Assembly (NCBI RefSeq): GCF_019063845.1
Contig: NZ_CP077683.1
Location: 2,294,001 to 2,358,000, forward strand
Direction of reading: 5' to 3'
DNA from: Geomonas subterranea
GTDB taxonomy: Bacteria; Desulfobacterota; Desulfuromonadia; Geobacterales; Geobacteraceae
Length of the DNA: 64,000 nt
Shown here: piece by piece, positions 34,237 to 43,170 of the stretch
How the letters are laid out: each line of letters opens with the position of its first letter
Position numbering within the stretch: position 1 is the stretch's first letter
The notes under the pieces: generated by a model
What the model was told of the DNA's origin: nothing
Database searches by the model: none
The model's input: the letters and a program-made list of their open reading frames with translations, nothing else
Program-made: the position numbers and the translations under genes

Positions 34237-34647
34237 CTACCCCCTTGCAGTCAGAAACGTCTCGAAGAGCCGGTCGTGCACTTCGATGTGCTCCAGCCAG
34301 AGCCGCCGGATCTGCTCCAGTTCGTCAGCCGGCGCCCCCTTCCCGAGCGCCAGGCGGTAGCGCAGCTTCGCGGTCCCGATGCTGATCGACTGGTGACAAA
34401 GCCGGTGTTCCCTGACCTTTGGGAAGGCCACCAGTTCCATGTAGCGCTCCTCCGGTCCGATCTGGGTGAGCGTCGCCGTCACCAGTTGATCGAGCTCGCC
34501 GGTCACGTCGGACGAGGGGTGGCGACGCAACTGCTCCAGCATCCGGTTCAGGCGGCCGATGATGCTGCGGTAGCGACTGTCCCAGTGCAGCGTGTCCTGA
34601 TACGGGTCGCGCGCGGTCGGAGTGAGGAGCTGACAGTTTTTTTCCAT
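34237..34647 (-). CDS. bacteriohemerythrin-like protein
   Basis: About 136 residues from ATG 34647 (MEKNCQL). Four-helix di-iron pattern: E-E-x-x-M (EERYMELVAFPKV), H-x3-H (HRLCHQ), and the final H-I-x3-D with FL (HIEVHDRLFETFL). The first histidine is replaced, since TLTQIGPEERY is where H-F-x2-E-E is expected, so iron binding may be incomplete. O2 carriage or sensing is the usual role. Confidence 0.65.
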   Translation of the reverse strand: MEKNCQLLTPTARDPYQDTLHWDSRYRSIIGRLNRMLEQLRRHPSSDVTGELDQLVTATLTQIGPEERYMELVAFPKVREHRLCHQSISIGTAKLRYRLALGKGAPADELEQIRRLWLEHIEVHDRLFETFLTARG

Positions 34648-34698
34648 CGTTTTCTTCCATTTACCGATTGAGCATGAGCTTCCGCACATACGTCCACG

Positions 34699-34815
34699 TC
34701 CCCTCTCCCCCCGGGAGAGGGGCAGGGCGAGGGCGTTGCCAGGGGCAAAATAACCGCGGCAGGCAGAGCCCTCACCCGCCCTTCGGGCACCCTCTCCCGG
34801 AGGGAGAGGGACTGG
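34699..34815. repeat. two CTCTCCC/GGGAGAG palindromes
   Basis: CCCCTCTCCCCCCGGGAGAGG near 34699 and CCCTCTCCCGGAGGGAGAGGG near 34790, linked by GGGCGAGGGCG and CCCTCACCCGCCC. Same family as 16846, 19124 and 31819. Confidence 0.65.
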
Positions 34816-34844
34816 GAGGGGAGGTCATCGCTGATCGTGTGTGC

Positions 34845-34881
34845 CCATGGCGGCGGGGGGAGCGTCCCCCCGCCGCCATGG
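34845..34881. terminator. GC-rich 16-bp perfect hairpin after porin gene
   Basis: CCATGGCGGCGGGGGG and its exact complement around AGCGT, 36 bp downstream of the porin stop. No T-run, so if it ends transcription it does so with help, or it protects the mRNA 3' end. Confidence 0.5.
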
Positions 34882-34916
34882 CCGGGATCTCCGGCGCTTG
34901 CCGGAGCATCGTGGTG

Positions 34917-36098
34917 TTAAAAGGTCATCTGCCACTTGGCGCCGGCGATCAGGGAACGCGGCTCTTTCTGTCCCAGGGAGTTCTTGAAGTCGTTCAGGTA
35001 GTCGATCTCCGGGACGATGTTGATGTGTTTGCCGAGGGCATAGTTCATGTTGACGAAGGCGGCCATGCGGGCGTCGGCGTGGGCGATCGGGTTGTCGTCC
35101 CTGACGTAGGAGGCGCCGGTGTAGAACATGGCACGGTCGCTGGCCCGGTATCCCACTTGCCCGAAACCGCCGTAGGTGTGGGAGTTCTTGCCGTGCAGCG
35201 TGTCGTAGTAGGCGCCGTTAGCCTGGCCGGGGTTGGCCAGGGTGTTGCCGGTACCGTTGCCGGTCGCGGTGCTCATCAGGTCGCCGGTGTTCTGGCCGGT
35301 GAATACGTTGTAGCTCAATTCAACCGGCGCAAGATCCACCTTGCCGTGGAAGAAGGCGAGGTAGGAATAGATGTCGTGCGTCACCGGGGTGGAGTTGTTG
35401 GTCGAGCTGGTCACCTTGTACCAGTTGCCGGCGACGCCGCCGCCGTAGGTCCAGTTGTTCAGTTTCCCTTCGTAGCCGACCACCATCTTGGGGAGCATGG
35501 TGTCGTAGTCGGTGTAGGTGGCCGCGTAGCTGTTCCCGGTCTGGCTGTAGGCCGCGGTCACGTCGGCGTTGGGGGAGACGTTGGTGGTGTTGTTGGCCTG
35601 GTTGCCGACGCGCGGCTGCATGGCGTCGACGTAGAAGCCGTTGTTCATGGTCACCTTGATGTTGGCGTAGCGGCCGTCCCAGAGCGAGCCGTAGCCGTTG
35701 AAGCCGCCGTCGCTGTCCCAGACCTGCTGGGAGCGGAACACGTAGGGGCTCGGCGTCTTGCCGATGCGCAGTTTACCCTCGCCGAAATCCCACTCGCCGT
35801 AGAGGAGCCGCACTTCCACCCCCTTGGAGTACGCCTTCGGGTTGTAAAGGCCGACCTCGGCAACGCCGGAGTATTCCCCGTCCTTCACCTTGACGCCGAT
35901 GAAGCTGTCACCGAAGTTGTCCAGGCTGAAGTCGCTGTCGTGACGGGCGGCGCCGGTGGCCGCGCTGTAGAAGGAGTTCTGGGTCCAGAAGGTCCCGAGC
36001 TTGATGTTGCCGTAGGCGTTGAGATCGATGGCCAGTGCGGGCGCGGAGCACGCCAGGGCCGCAGCGACGGTCATGGCCGCGATGTTAATCTTCTTCAT
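34917..36098 (-). CDS. outer-membrane porin-like protein
   Basis: 393 residues with a signal peptide (MKKINIAAM... ALA, cut near residue 23). The mature part has alternating beta strands, N-terminal LNAYGNIKLGTFW, and the final residues ending in phenylalanine (KWQMTF), the signature for BAM insertion. It is the third gene of a leftward transcript after the flavoprotein and tetrahaem cytochrome, 89 bp from the flavoprotein stop, and would let the organic-acid substrate reach the periplasm. The substrate is not known. Confidence 0.82.
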   Translation of the reverse strand: MKKINIAAMTVAAALACSAPALAIDLNAYGNIKLGTFWTQNSFYSAATGAARHDSDFSLDNFGDSFIGVKVKDGEYSGVAEVGLYNPKAYSKGVEVRLLYGEWDFGEGKLRIGKTPSPYVFRSQQVWDSDGGFNGYGSLWDGRYANIKVTMNNGFYVDAMQPRVGNQANNTTNVSPNADVTAAYSQTGNSYAATYTDYDTMLPKMVVGYEGKLNNWTYGGGVAGNWYKVTSSTNNSTPVTHDIYSYLAFFHGKVDLAPVELSYNVFTGQNTGDLMSTATGNGTGNTLANPGQANGAYYDTLHGKNSHTYGGFGQVGYRASDRAMFYTGASYVRDDNPIAHADARMAAFVNMNYALGKHINIVPEIDYLNDFKNSLGQKEPRSLIAGAKWQMTF

Positions 36099-36187
36099 GG
36101 TACTGTTCCCTTTCGATTGGTGGTCGTTGAATTAGTTGCAATACCTGCGGCTGCCGTGGCGGCGTCACCGCCACGGCAGGTAAGAAG

Positions 36188-37723
36188 CTACTTGTTCATG
36201 CCGGCGTACTTGAGCGCGTTCTCCGCGGCGATGCGACCGGAGTTGATGGCGTAGCCCGCGGTTCCCCCTCCCAGGAGCAGATCGTAGCTGTCGCCGTACA
36301 TGCCGCCGGAGTCGGTGCCGACCGCGTAGAGACCCGGGATCGGTTCTCCCTTGGCGTTGAGCGCCTCGGTGTTGCCGGAGATCTTCACGCCGCCAAGGGT
36401 CCCCAGGTGACGCGGCAGGAGCTTGACCGCGTAGAAGGGGCCGGTGGCGATGGGACGGAGGTACTTGGACCGCTTGTTGAACTGGCTGTCCTCGCGCACG
36501 GCCGCGGACTTGTTCATGGTCTCCACGCTCGCCTTCAGGATCTTGGGATCCATGTTGAGCTGCTTGGCCAGGTCCTCGATGGAATCGGCCTTGAAGGCGA
36601 AGCCGCGCTTCCTGACGAGTTCCTTGTTGAAAGATTCGTCGAACTTGGCGAGCTTGGTCCCCTGCAGCACCCACTCACCCAGCGGCATCTCGATCCCTTT
36701 CTCGACCGCCAGCTTCCTGGTGGACTCGTCGAAGATGGAGTAGGCGGTGCCGCCGATCCTGGTGATGGCGTTGCCGGCGTAGGGCCAGAACTCGACGCTG
36801 GACTCGTCGACGTAGCGCTCGCCGCGCGGGGTGACCCAGAAGTAGGGCTGCACCGCGAGGGCGATCATCTGGTCGGCCGGGTGGAAGCCGGGGAGGCCCG
36901 GGCGGTACGCCTCGACGGTCCCCATCCCCTCAAGCTGCGCGCCGGCCTTCTCGGCCATCCTGATGCCGTCGCCGTCCTTGCCGATGTTGCCGACCGGGAT
37001 CACCTCCGGGTACTCGACGTACTTCTTCATCATCTCCTTGTTGTTGGCGAAGCCGCCGGTGGCGATGATCACGGCCTTGGCCCTGATCTTCAGCTGTTCG
37101 CCGGACTTCTCCTTGGCCACCACGCCGACCACCTTGCCGTTCTCGGTGATCAGGTCGGTCCCCGGGGTCTCCAGGAGGATCTTGCCGCCGTGATCCTGCA
37201 CGTACTTCTCGAAGACGTTGATCATCCTCTGGCAGTGGAAGTCCCTGGGGTTCTTGTCCGGGTAGTCCGGCCCCGGGGCGATGACGTGCCAGGTGAGCGG
37301 GCCGCCGAAGCCGCCGACGCCGACGTACTCGATCTTCACGCCCAGGTCGTCGAGCCAGTCGATGGTCTCGGCGGACTTGTCCACGAAGTTCTTGGCCAGG
37401 GCGCCGTTGGCCTTCCAGTGGCTGTAGTTCATGATCAACTTGAAGGCGAAATCCTTGCTGACGTCGATGCCGATGCGCTTTTGCTGCTTGCTCTCGGCTG
37501 CGAAGACCCCTTCGCAGAAGCTGCCGGTGCCGCCGACCTTGGCCTGCTTCTCGAGCACCACTACCTTGGCGCCCTGCTGCAGCGCCTGTACCGCGGCCGC
37601 CAGGCCGGAAGTGCCGGCGCCCACCACCACTACGTCGGTCTTCATCTCCTTCTCTGCCATCGCCGGAGCGGCGAAGGCGAAAAGGGCGACGAACACCACC
37701 GCCATACCTCGAACTCTCCTCAT
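36188..37723 (-). CDS. periplasmic flavocytochrome c-type flavoprotein reductase
   Basis: 511 residues with a cleavable signal (to about AMA at 23). FAD Rossmann motif VVGAGTSG at 34-41, then LEKQAKVGGTGSFCEG, and the C-terminal FAD stretch GLYAVGTDSGGMYGDSYD and LGGGTAGYAINSGRIAAENA. This is the FrdA/FccA/UrdA fold, without the haem domain, which is encoded separately just upstream. The active-site segment reads RHLGTLGGVKI instead of the H-H-T-M-G-G of fumarate reductase, so fumarate may not be the substrate. Candidates are methacrylate, urocanate or another enoate used as an electron acceptor. Confidence 0.85.
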   Translation of the reverse strand: MRRVRGMAVVFVALFAFAAPAMAEKEMKTDVVVVGAGTSGLAAAVQALQQGAKVVVLEKQAKVGGTGSFCEGVFAAESKQQKRIGIDVSKDFAFKLIMNYSHWKANGALAKNFVDKSAETIDWLDDLGVKIEYVGVGGFGGPLTWHVIAPGPDYPDKNPRDFHCQRMINVFEKYVQDHGGKILLETPGTDLITENGKVVGVVAKEKSGEQLKIRAKAVIIATGGFANNKEMMKKYVEYPEVIPVGNIGKDGDGIRMAEKAGAQLEGMGTVEAYRPGLPGFHPADQMIALAVQPYFWVTPRGERYVDESSVEFWPYAGNAITRIGGTAYSIFDESTRKLAVEKGIEMPLGEWVLQGTKLAKFDESFNKELVRKRGFAFKADSIEDLAKQLNMDPKILKASVETMNKSAAVREDSQFNKRSKYLRPIATGPFYAVKLLPRHLGTLGGVKISGNTEALNAKGEPIPGLYAVGTDSGGMYGDSYDLLLGGGTAGYAINSGRIAAENALKYAGMNK

Positions 37724-37794
37724 CGATTCCTCCTCTGTGATTTCCCCTCAGGGGTTGGTGAGACGCGGGGTCGCCGCGTCCTGAACAGTTCGAG

Positions 37795-38148
37795 CTACTT
37801 GTCCTTGAATTCGAAGTCGCTGTGGCACTCCAGGCACAGGTATTCAGAAGGGGCGTGCACCCGGTGACACTTGAGGCACGCCATCCTCCCCAGGTGGGAG
37901 TCGTGCGGGTTGTTGTGCATCCCCTTGGTGCGCTCCGCCATCTTGTCGTAGCCGCCGTGACAGTCGAGGCAGGCCTCGACGCCCGCGGCAGCAGCCGGTT
38001 TATCGGTCTTGTGGCAGTCGGCACAGCCGAGCCCCTCGGAGCCGTGCTTCCCCTTGATAGTCGCCGCCAGGGCCTCGCGCTGCGGCAGGAACATCCCCGC
38101 TCCCAGTGCGGCCAGCAGCGTTAGCGATACGAAAAATTTCTTCCCCAC
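37795..38148 (-). CDS. periplasmic tetrahaem cytochrome c
   Basis: 117 residues starting at GTG 38148 (GGGAGGTTCAAC upstream), with signal peptide to about residue 29. Four CxxCH motifs: C42-H46, C60-H64, C91-H95 and C105-H109, plus extra histidines (for example H74-like GMHNN and HDSH) for bis-His ligation. It matches the N-terminal cytochrome domain of Shewanella FccA and so should pass electrons to the flavoprotein encoded 71 bp downstream. First gene of the transcript from the sigma-54 promoter. Confidence 0.92.
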   Translation of the reverse strand: MGKKFFVSLTLLAALGAGMFLPQREALAATIKGKHGSEGLGCADCHKTDKPAAAAGVEACLDCHGGYDKMAERTKGMHNNPHDSHLGRMACLKCHRVHAPSEYLCLECHSDFEFKDK

Positions 38149-38257
38149 GTTGAACCTCCCATTCGTGTTGTCGGCCGGTAATCATGGAGGCCAAGGCTGC
38201 GAGAGCCGGCCCCGTTCCGTCGACAGTTGCCAAATAACCTGCTTTTGATGTGGGAAT

Positions 38258-38273
38258 AGCAGCGAGCGTGCCA
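38258..38273 (-). promoter_or_regulatory. sigma-54 promoter for cytochrome-flavoprotein-porin operon
   Basis: Leftward TGGCAC (38273-38268), five bases, CTGCT (38262-38258). The -24 box is perfect and the -12 box differs from TTGCT by one base. It faces the cytochrome gene, with a sigma-54 activator gene divergent. Confidence 0.8.
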
Positions 38274-38292
38274 TGATAAAAAGAATGAAATA

Positions 38293-38322
38293 TTGACAAC
38301 TTGCGGAAAAGACCCGTATACA
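38293..38322 (+). promoter_or_regulatory. sigma-70 promoter of the activator gene
   Basis: TTGACA (38293-38298), 18 bases, TATACA (38317-38322), directed to the activator gene at 38390. The perfect palindrome TATCATTATGATA at 38337-38349 follows near the transcription start and could be an autoregulatory or other operator. Confidence 0.65.
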
Positions 38323-38389
38323 GTGTGGAAAATGCCTATCATTATGATATGGTGCTTTATTATTCTGGTAGGCAGGCTAGGAGGCGGGT

Positions 38390-40021
38390 ATGCAATCGGC
38401 GGATCTGGATTTACGGGAACTACTTTCCTTCCGTCCCGACGGAGGGACCATGTTCTTCATGGGGCGCAGGGCCATCATCTTCGATGCCGTCGCCCTGGGG
38501 CTTTTGCGCAAAGAGCTGATCAACTCGCTGGGAATGGCCGCCGCGCGCAGCATCCTGACCAGGTTCGGCTACGCCCATGGCAGGATGACGGCGGAAAGCC
38601 TGAAGCTGGAATTCCCCGACCTCTTCGCCGACAGCTGGACCGGCCCCAAGCTGCACATGCTGCAGGGGATGGTCCGGGTCGAGGAAAACAAGCGCAGCGA
38701 CGGCAGCGACGACCAGCCGCTGGTGCAGTCCTTCTGGTACGACTCCTACGAGGTCGAGCAGCACCTTTTGCACCTGGGCCTTTCCGAGGATTCGGTCTGC
38801 TGGACCCTGACCGGCTTCGCCAGCGGTTACGTCTCGTACTGGAGGGGCGAAAAGGTGTACTTCATCGAGGACCGCTGCTGCGGCAAGGGGGACGCGGTCT
38901 GCCACGTCGAGGGAAGAACGAGGGAACAGTGGGGCGAGGCCCTCGAGCCGTATCTTCCCTACTTCGAATCCGAGAGCGGCGACGAGGTGTTCCAGAACCT
39001 GGCGAAAGCGCTGCGTGATACCGAGGAGCGCCTGAAGAAGCAGCGGCGCCAGATGTCCTGCCTCAGCGCGGGGGGGGAGGAATTCGGCTGCATCACCGCA
39101 CGTTCGGGGGCGATGCGGCAGGTGGTGGAGCTGACCCGGCGCATCGCGCGCGTCGACTCCTCGGTGATCGTGACCGGCGAGAGCGGCGCGGGCAAGGAGC
39201 GCATCGCCCGGCTGATCCACGAGGAATCCGCCCGCGCGGGGCGTCCCTTCGTGGCGGTGAACTGCGGCGCCCTCACCGAGACCCTCCTGGAGAGCGAACT
39301 CTTCGGCCACGCCAAGGGAGCCTTCACCGGGGCGGACCGGGACAAGATGGGACTCATCGAGGCGGCGAACGGCGGCACCCTGTTCCTGGACGAGATCGGG
39401 GAGGTGTCCCAGTCCATGCAGGTGAAGCTGCTACGCGTGCTGCAGGAGCGGGAGGTGAGACGGGTCGGGGAAAACAAGTCGCGGCAGGTCGACATCAGGG
39501 TGGTCGCCGCCACCAACAGGAACCTCTCCGACGAGGTGAGCAAGGGGAACTTCCGGCGCGACCTCTACTACCGGCTCAGGGTGATCGAGGTACGGGTCCC
39601 TCCGCTGAGGGAAAGAAACGAGGACATCCTCCCCCTGGCGCGCATCTTCCTGGAGCAGGCTTCCAAGCGCGCCGGGCGCAAGGTCACCGGTTTCACGCCC
39701 AAGGCGGCCGACCAGCTGCTGCGCTACACCTGGCCCGGCAACGTGCGGGAGTTGCAGAACGCGGTGGAGCACGCCGTGGCGCTTTGCCTGGACAGCCGCG
39801 CCGACCTCGAGGATCTGCCGGAAGAGTTAAGGTCGGCGCTGCCAAGACCGGGCATCGTGGAAACGGTGCGCCCGCTGGAAGAGGTGGAACGGGAGTACAT
39901 CCTGGCGGCATTGCGGGCCACGGGGAACAACAAGGCGCGCACGGCGGCGGAGCTGAACATCGGCATCGCCACCCTGTACAGAAAGCTTGCCGGGTACGAG
40001 AAACAGGGGTTCCTCGCCTAG
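38390..40021 (+). CDS. XylR-type sigma-54-dependent activator with V4R domain
   Basis: 543 residues. XylR_N ligand domain (about 10-110), V4R domain (about 115-200, with DRCCGKGDAVCHVEGR cysteines), a short coiled-coil linker, AAA+ domain with Walker A GESGAGKER and the sigma-54 contact loop GAFTGA, sensor segments (VRVVAATNRNL-like, PPLRERNEDI), and a Fis-type HTH at the C-terminus (NNKARTAAELNIGIATLYRKL). It resembles XylR/DmpR/MopR, whose N-domain binds an aromatic or other small organic effector directly. It should switch on the divergent cytochrome/flavoprotein/porin operon when substrate is present. Its own start has GCTAGGAGGCGGGT before the ATG. Confidence 0.92.
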   Translation: MQSADLDLRELLSFRPDGGTMFFMGRRAIIFDAVALGLLRKELINSLGMAAARSILTRFGYAHGRMTAESLKLEFPDLFADSWTGPKLHMLQGMVRVEENKRSDGSDDQPLVQSFWYDSYEVEQHLLHLGLSEDSVCWTLTGFASGYVSYWRGEKVYFIEDRCCGKGDAVCHVEGRTREQWGEALEPYLPYFESESGDEVFQNLAKALRDTEERLKKQRRQMSCLSAGGEEFGCITARSGAMRQVVELTRRIARVDSSVIVTGESGAGKERIARLIHEESARAGRPFVAVNCGALTETLLESELFGHAKGAFTGADRDKMGLIEAANGGTLFLDEIGEVSQSMQVKLLRVLQEREVRRVGENKSRQVDIRVVAATNRNLSDEVSKGNFRRDLYYRLRVIEVRVPPLRERNEDILPLARIFLEQASKRAGRKVTGFTPKAADQLLRYTWPGNVRELQNAVEHAVALCLDSRADLEDLPEELRSALPRPGIVETVRPLEEVEREYILAALRATGNNKARTAAELNIGIATLYRKLAGYEKQGFLA

Positions 40022-40135
40022 GCGGCAGGCGGGAAAGTTCTTGCCCCCGGCGCCCAAAGAGTGTAAGAAGTACCTCTTTTTTTGCCGGTCAGTATCTTCC
40101 CCCGGTAAAGGTCCTCGTTTGGCAGAGGGGGACGT

Positions 40136-40191
40136 AGGGGGATTTGCTTTTGGTTGTCCCCACTCCCCTTTATGCAAAGGGGGAAGCGACA
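40136..40191. repeat. AGGGGGATTTGC...CCCCTTTATGCAAAGGGGG palindromic element
   Basis: Complementary CCCCTTT-ATGC-AAAGGGGG plus outer GGGGGA/TCCCCA. Similar to the unit at 26833-26866. Confidence 0.5.
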
Positions 40192-40243
40192 AGGTAGCGA
40201 AAGATTGCCGGTAACCGGTTTTTTTTGAGGAGATCTTTTAAAC

Positions 40244-42514
40244 ATGCACGCTACAGACGCACCGCAGTTACTGGAAATAGTTGTCGAAGAAAGCGGGCTT
40301 CCGCGCGGCGGAGTGCTCGCAACCGTTGCGCTTTTGAACGAGGGGGGCACCGTCCCCTTCATCGCGCGCTACCGGAAGGAGCAGACCGGAGAGCTGGACG
40401 AGGTGCAGATCCGCCAGATCGAGGACCTGCTCAACTACCACCGTGAACTGGCCGATCGCAAGGCAACGGTGCTGAAAAGTATCGAAGAGCAGGGAAAACT
40501 GACGCCGGAACTTTCCGCGCGCATCGCGACCACCCGCAAGAAGACCGAGCTCGAAGACCTCTACCTTCCCTACAAGCCCAAGCGCCGCACCAAGGCGACC
40601 ATCGCTCGGGAACGCGGCCTAGAACCGCTGGCCCAACTGGTACTGGCGCAGGAGTTGACTGCAGGCTCGGCGGCTGACGCCGCGGCTCCGTTTATCAATG
40701 AGGAACTGGGAGTTCCCGACGCGGCTGCCGCCCTGGAAGGGGCCTCGCATATCCTGGCCGAGCAGCTCTCCGAAGACGCCGACCGGCGCGCCATGGTGCG
40801 CGACTTCACCCGCGCCGAGGGGATCTTCGCGTCGCAGCTTCTAAGCGAGGGGGCGGATCGCGAAGGCAAGTTCAAGATGTATTACGACTACCAGGAGCCT
40901 CTCAAAACGATACCGTCGCACCGCATGCTGGCGATGAGGCGGGGGGAGAAGGAGGAGGTGCTGCGCCTCACCCTGCTGGCGCCGGAAGAGGAGATCGTGG
41001 CGCGGCTTAGGGGCGGGCTGATCAAGCGGGAAAGCATCTTCAAGGAAGTGCTGGCCGCCGTCGCCCTCGATGCCTACAAGCGGCTCATCGCTCCCTCCAT
41101 CGAGGTGGAGCTGAGGCTGGAGGCGAAAACGAAGGCCGACGAGGCCGCCATCGCGGTGTTCGCGCAGAACCTGCGAAACCTGCTGCTCCTCCCCCCCGCG
41201 GGCGGCAGGCGCGTGCTGGGGGTCGACCCGGGGCTGAGGACCGGATGCAAGCTCGCCGCCATCAGCGAGACCGGACGTTTCCTGGAGCAGTCGACCATCT
41301 ACCCGCACACCGGCGGGCCGAAAGCGGAAAGCGCCGGAGCCGAGCTGGTGCGTCTCGTGGAGCGTCACGACCTGCGCCTGATCGCCATAGGCAACGGCAC
41401 CGGCGGTCGCGAAACCGAGGTGTTCGTGCGCGAAGCGCTCCGTTCGGCCGGCGTCAAGGCCGAAACGGTGATGGTGAACGAGGCGGGTGCCTCGATCTAC
41501 TCGGCCTCGGAGATCGCCCGCGAGGAGTTCCCGGAGTTGGACCTCACCATCCGCGGTGCCATCTCCATCGGTCGCAGGCTTCAGGACCCGCTGGCGGAGC
41601 TGGTGAAGATCGACCCGAAGAGCATCGGCGTCGGTCAGTACCAGCATGACGTGAACCAGTCCCTTTTGAAGAAGGCGCTGGACGCGGTGGTGGAATCCTG
41701 CGTCAACTACGTCGGCGTCGACCTGAACAGCGCCTCCTGGGCGCTTCTCTCCTACGTGGCGGGTCTCTCCGAGAGCCAGGGGCGCGCCATCGTGAAATTC
41801 CGCGACGAGAACGGCGCCTTCCCGACCAGGCAGGCGCTCCTGAAGGTGCCCCGCTTCGGCCCGAAGGCGTTCGAGCAGGCGGCGGGCTTTCTGCGCATCC
41901 GCGGCGGAGAGAACCCCTTGGACAACACGGCGGTGCACCCCGAGAACTACGCGGTGGTCGAGCGGATGGCTGCCGATCTCGGCGTCACCGTGGCCCAGCT
42001 CGCCACCGATCCCGCCCTTTCCGCGGGGATCAAGCTGGAGCGCTACGTCACCGGCAGCATCGGTCTCCCGACGCTTAGGGACATCCTGGCCGAGTTGAAG
42101 AAGCCCGGGCGCGACCCGCGCGAGCAGTTCCAGACCGCCGCCTTCCGTGACGACGTGGTGACCATAGCCGACCTGAAGGAGGGAATGATCCTGCAGGGGG
42201 TGGTCACCAACGTGGCGGCCTTCGGCGCGTTCGTCGACATCGGCGTGCACCAGGACGGACTCGTGCACGTAAGCCAGTTGTCGCACCGCTACTGCAAGGA
42301 TCCCAACGAGGCGGTGAAGGTCGGCGAGATCGTGAAGGTGAAGGTCCTCTCGGCTGACCCGCAGACCAAGCGCATCTCCCTCTCCATCAAGCAGGCCGCG
42401 CCGGAGCAGGCGCAGAAGAACGCGACGCCGAAAGGACAGCCGAAGGCGAAGGAACAAAAGCCGGCCAACGACCTGTCCGGGTGGGAGAGGGCCGGATTCA
42501 GGGTCAAGAAATAA
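40244..42514 (+). CDS. tex: Tex family RNA-binding protein
   Basis: 756 residues. N-terminal Tex domain (GGTVPFIARYRKEQTGELDEVQIRQIEDLL), YqgF/RNase H-like region (VLGVDPGLRTGCKLA; IGNGTGGRE), helix-hairpin-helix region (LNSASWALLSYVAGLSESQGRAIVKFRDENG) and a C-terminal S1 domain (about 655-725: GMILQGVVTNVAAFGAFVDIGVHQDGLVH) followed by a Lys-rich tail. It is a conserved accessory transcription/RNA factor whose exact job is unclear. Full length. Confidence 0.96.
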   Translation: MHATDAPQLLEIVVEESGLPRGGVLATVALLNEGGTVPFIARYRKEQTGELDEVQIRQIEDLLNYHRELADRKATVLKSIEEQGKLTPELSARIATTRKKTELEDLYLPYKPKRRTKATIARERGLEPLAQLVLAQELTAGSAADAAAPFINEELGVPDAAAALEGASHILAEQLSEDADRRAMVRDFTRAEGIFASQLLSEGADREGKFKMYYDYQEPLKTIPSHRMLAMRRGEKEEVLRLTLLAPEEEIVARLRGGLIKRESIFKEVLAAVALDAYKRLIAPSIEVELRLEAKTKADEAAIAVFAQNLRNLLLLPPAGGRRVLGVDPGLRTGCKLAAISETGRFLEQSTIYPHTGGPKAESAGAELVRLVERHDLRLIAIGNGTGGRETEVFVREALRSAGVKAETVMVNEAGASIYSASEIAREEFPELDLTIRGAISIGRRLQDPLAELVKIDPKSIGVGQYQHDVNQSLLKKALDAVVESCVNYVGVDLNSASWALLSYVAGLSESQGRAIVKFRDENGAFPTRQALLKVPRFGPKAFEQAAGFLRIRGGENPLDNTAVHPENYAVVERMAADLGVTVAQLATDPALSAGIKLERYVTGSIGLPTLRDILAELKKPGRDPREQFQTAAFRDDVVTIADLKEGMILQGVVTNVAAFGAFVDIGVHQDGLVHVSQLSHRYCKDPNEAVKVGEIVKVKVLSADPQTKRISLSIKQAAPEQAQKNATPKGQPKAKEQKPANDLSGWERAGFRVKK

Positions 42515-42520
42515 TCAAAA

Positions 42521-42616
42521 CATTGGCCACGGAGAAAGTCTGAGAACTTCGGAGAAAAGCAAAGAAGAGTTTTTTGACGTTCTCAGATTTCCTCAGATGT
42601 TCTCCGTGGCCAATGG
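42521..42616. repeat. GCCACGGAGAAA long inverted repeat after tex
   Basis: CATTGGCCACGGAGAAAG (42521 onward) is complementary to the right end TTCTCCGTGGCCAATGG. Same family as the inverted repeat inside each 292-bp ribD-ribE unit (first one at 29984-30112). Confidence 0.8.
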
Positions 42617-42631
42617 TTTGCTTTTTTGTAC

Positions 42632-42672
42632 AAAAAAGGGGCTGCCGATGTGGAAACAGGCAGCCCCTTCTT
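42632..42672. terminator. bidirectional intrinsic terminator
   Basis: AAGGGGCTGCC (42636-42646) pairs with GGCAGCCCCTT (42659-42669), with an A-run before and T-rich sequence after. It serves tex and the convergent zinc-ribbon gene. Confidence 0.8.
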
Positions 42673-42695
42673 ATTTCACGTACTCTCTGATGCTG

Positions 42696-43142
42696 TTAGC
42701 AGGCGCTCCTCAAAAGCTTGCGGCCGGTCTTGAAGACGACCTCCACCTTACCCGCCTGACACGACGCCACGACCCCCGTCCCGAAGGTGGGATGGCTGAT
42801 CAGCGTGTTGGTCTTGAACTTCCCTTCCATGCTGTACGGAATGGCGAGGTCCGGGTCCAGAGGCTGAATCATCTCCTCCCAGATCGCCTCGTCGGATATC
42901 GCGGGTGCCTTAGCCGCCCTGGTGCGCGGCGCCTTCACCGCTTTTTCAGCCTTTGCTCCCTTAACGGTGGCGGCCTTAGGTTCTTTCGCAGGACGATGGT
43001 TGTGCTCGCTGCCGCAGGTGTTGCATTTTACCCGCACCACCTGACCCGCCACCATCGCCACGATGGTGTGGTTCAACAGTGCCTTGCAACGCGTGCATTG
43101 CGAATCGACCATGTCTCCTGCAGTTAAAGCTCTTCTTTCCAT
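42696..43142 (-). CDS. zinc-ribbon protein with C-terminal beta domain
   Basis: 148 residues. Two CxxC pairs (CTRC and CNTC, about residues 16-44) form a zinc ribbon. A Lys/Ala-rich linker follows, and the C-terminus (HPTFGTGVVASCQAGKVEVVFKTGRKLL) resembles the small beta-barrel found at the end of UvrD/PcrA helicases. Probably a nucleic-acid or RNA-polymerase binding factor. No characterised relative is known to me. Confidence 0.7.
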   Translation of the reverse strand: MERRALTAGDMVDSQCTRCKALLNHTIVAMVAGQVVRVKCNTCGSEHNHRPAKEPKAATVKGAKAEKAVKAPRTRAAKAPAISDEAIWEEMIQPLDPDLAIPYSMEGKFKTNTLISHPTFGTGVVASCQAGKVEVVFKTGRKLLRSAC

Positions 43143-43170
43143 TGGGCCTCCCTGACCTTTTTATGCTCAA

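Noticed and set aside
36407-37867. 486-codon rightward frame
   Set aside because: Antisense shadow of the flavoprotein gene, which has clear FAD motifs.
40841-42457. 538-codon leftward frame
   Set aside because: Antisense shadow of tex.
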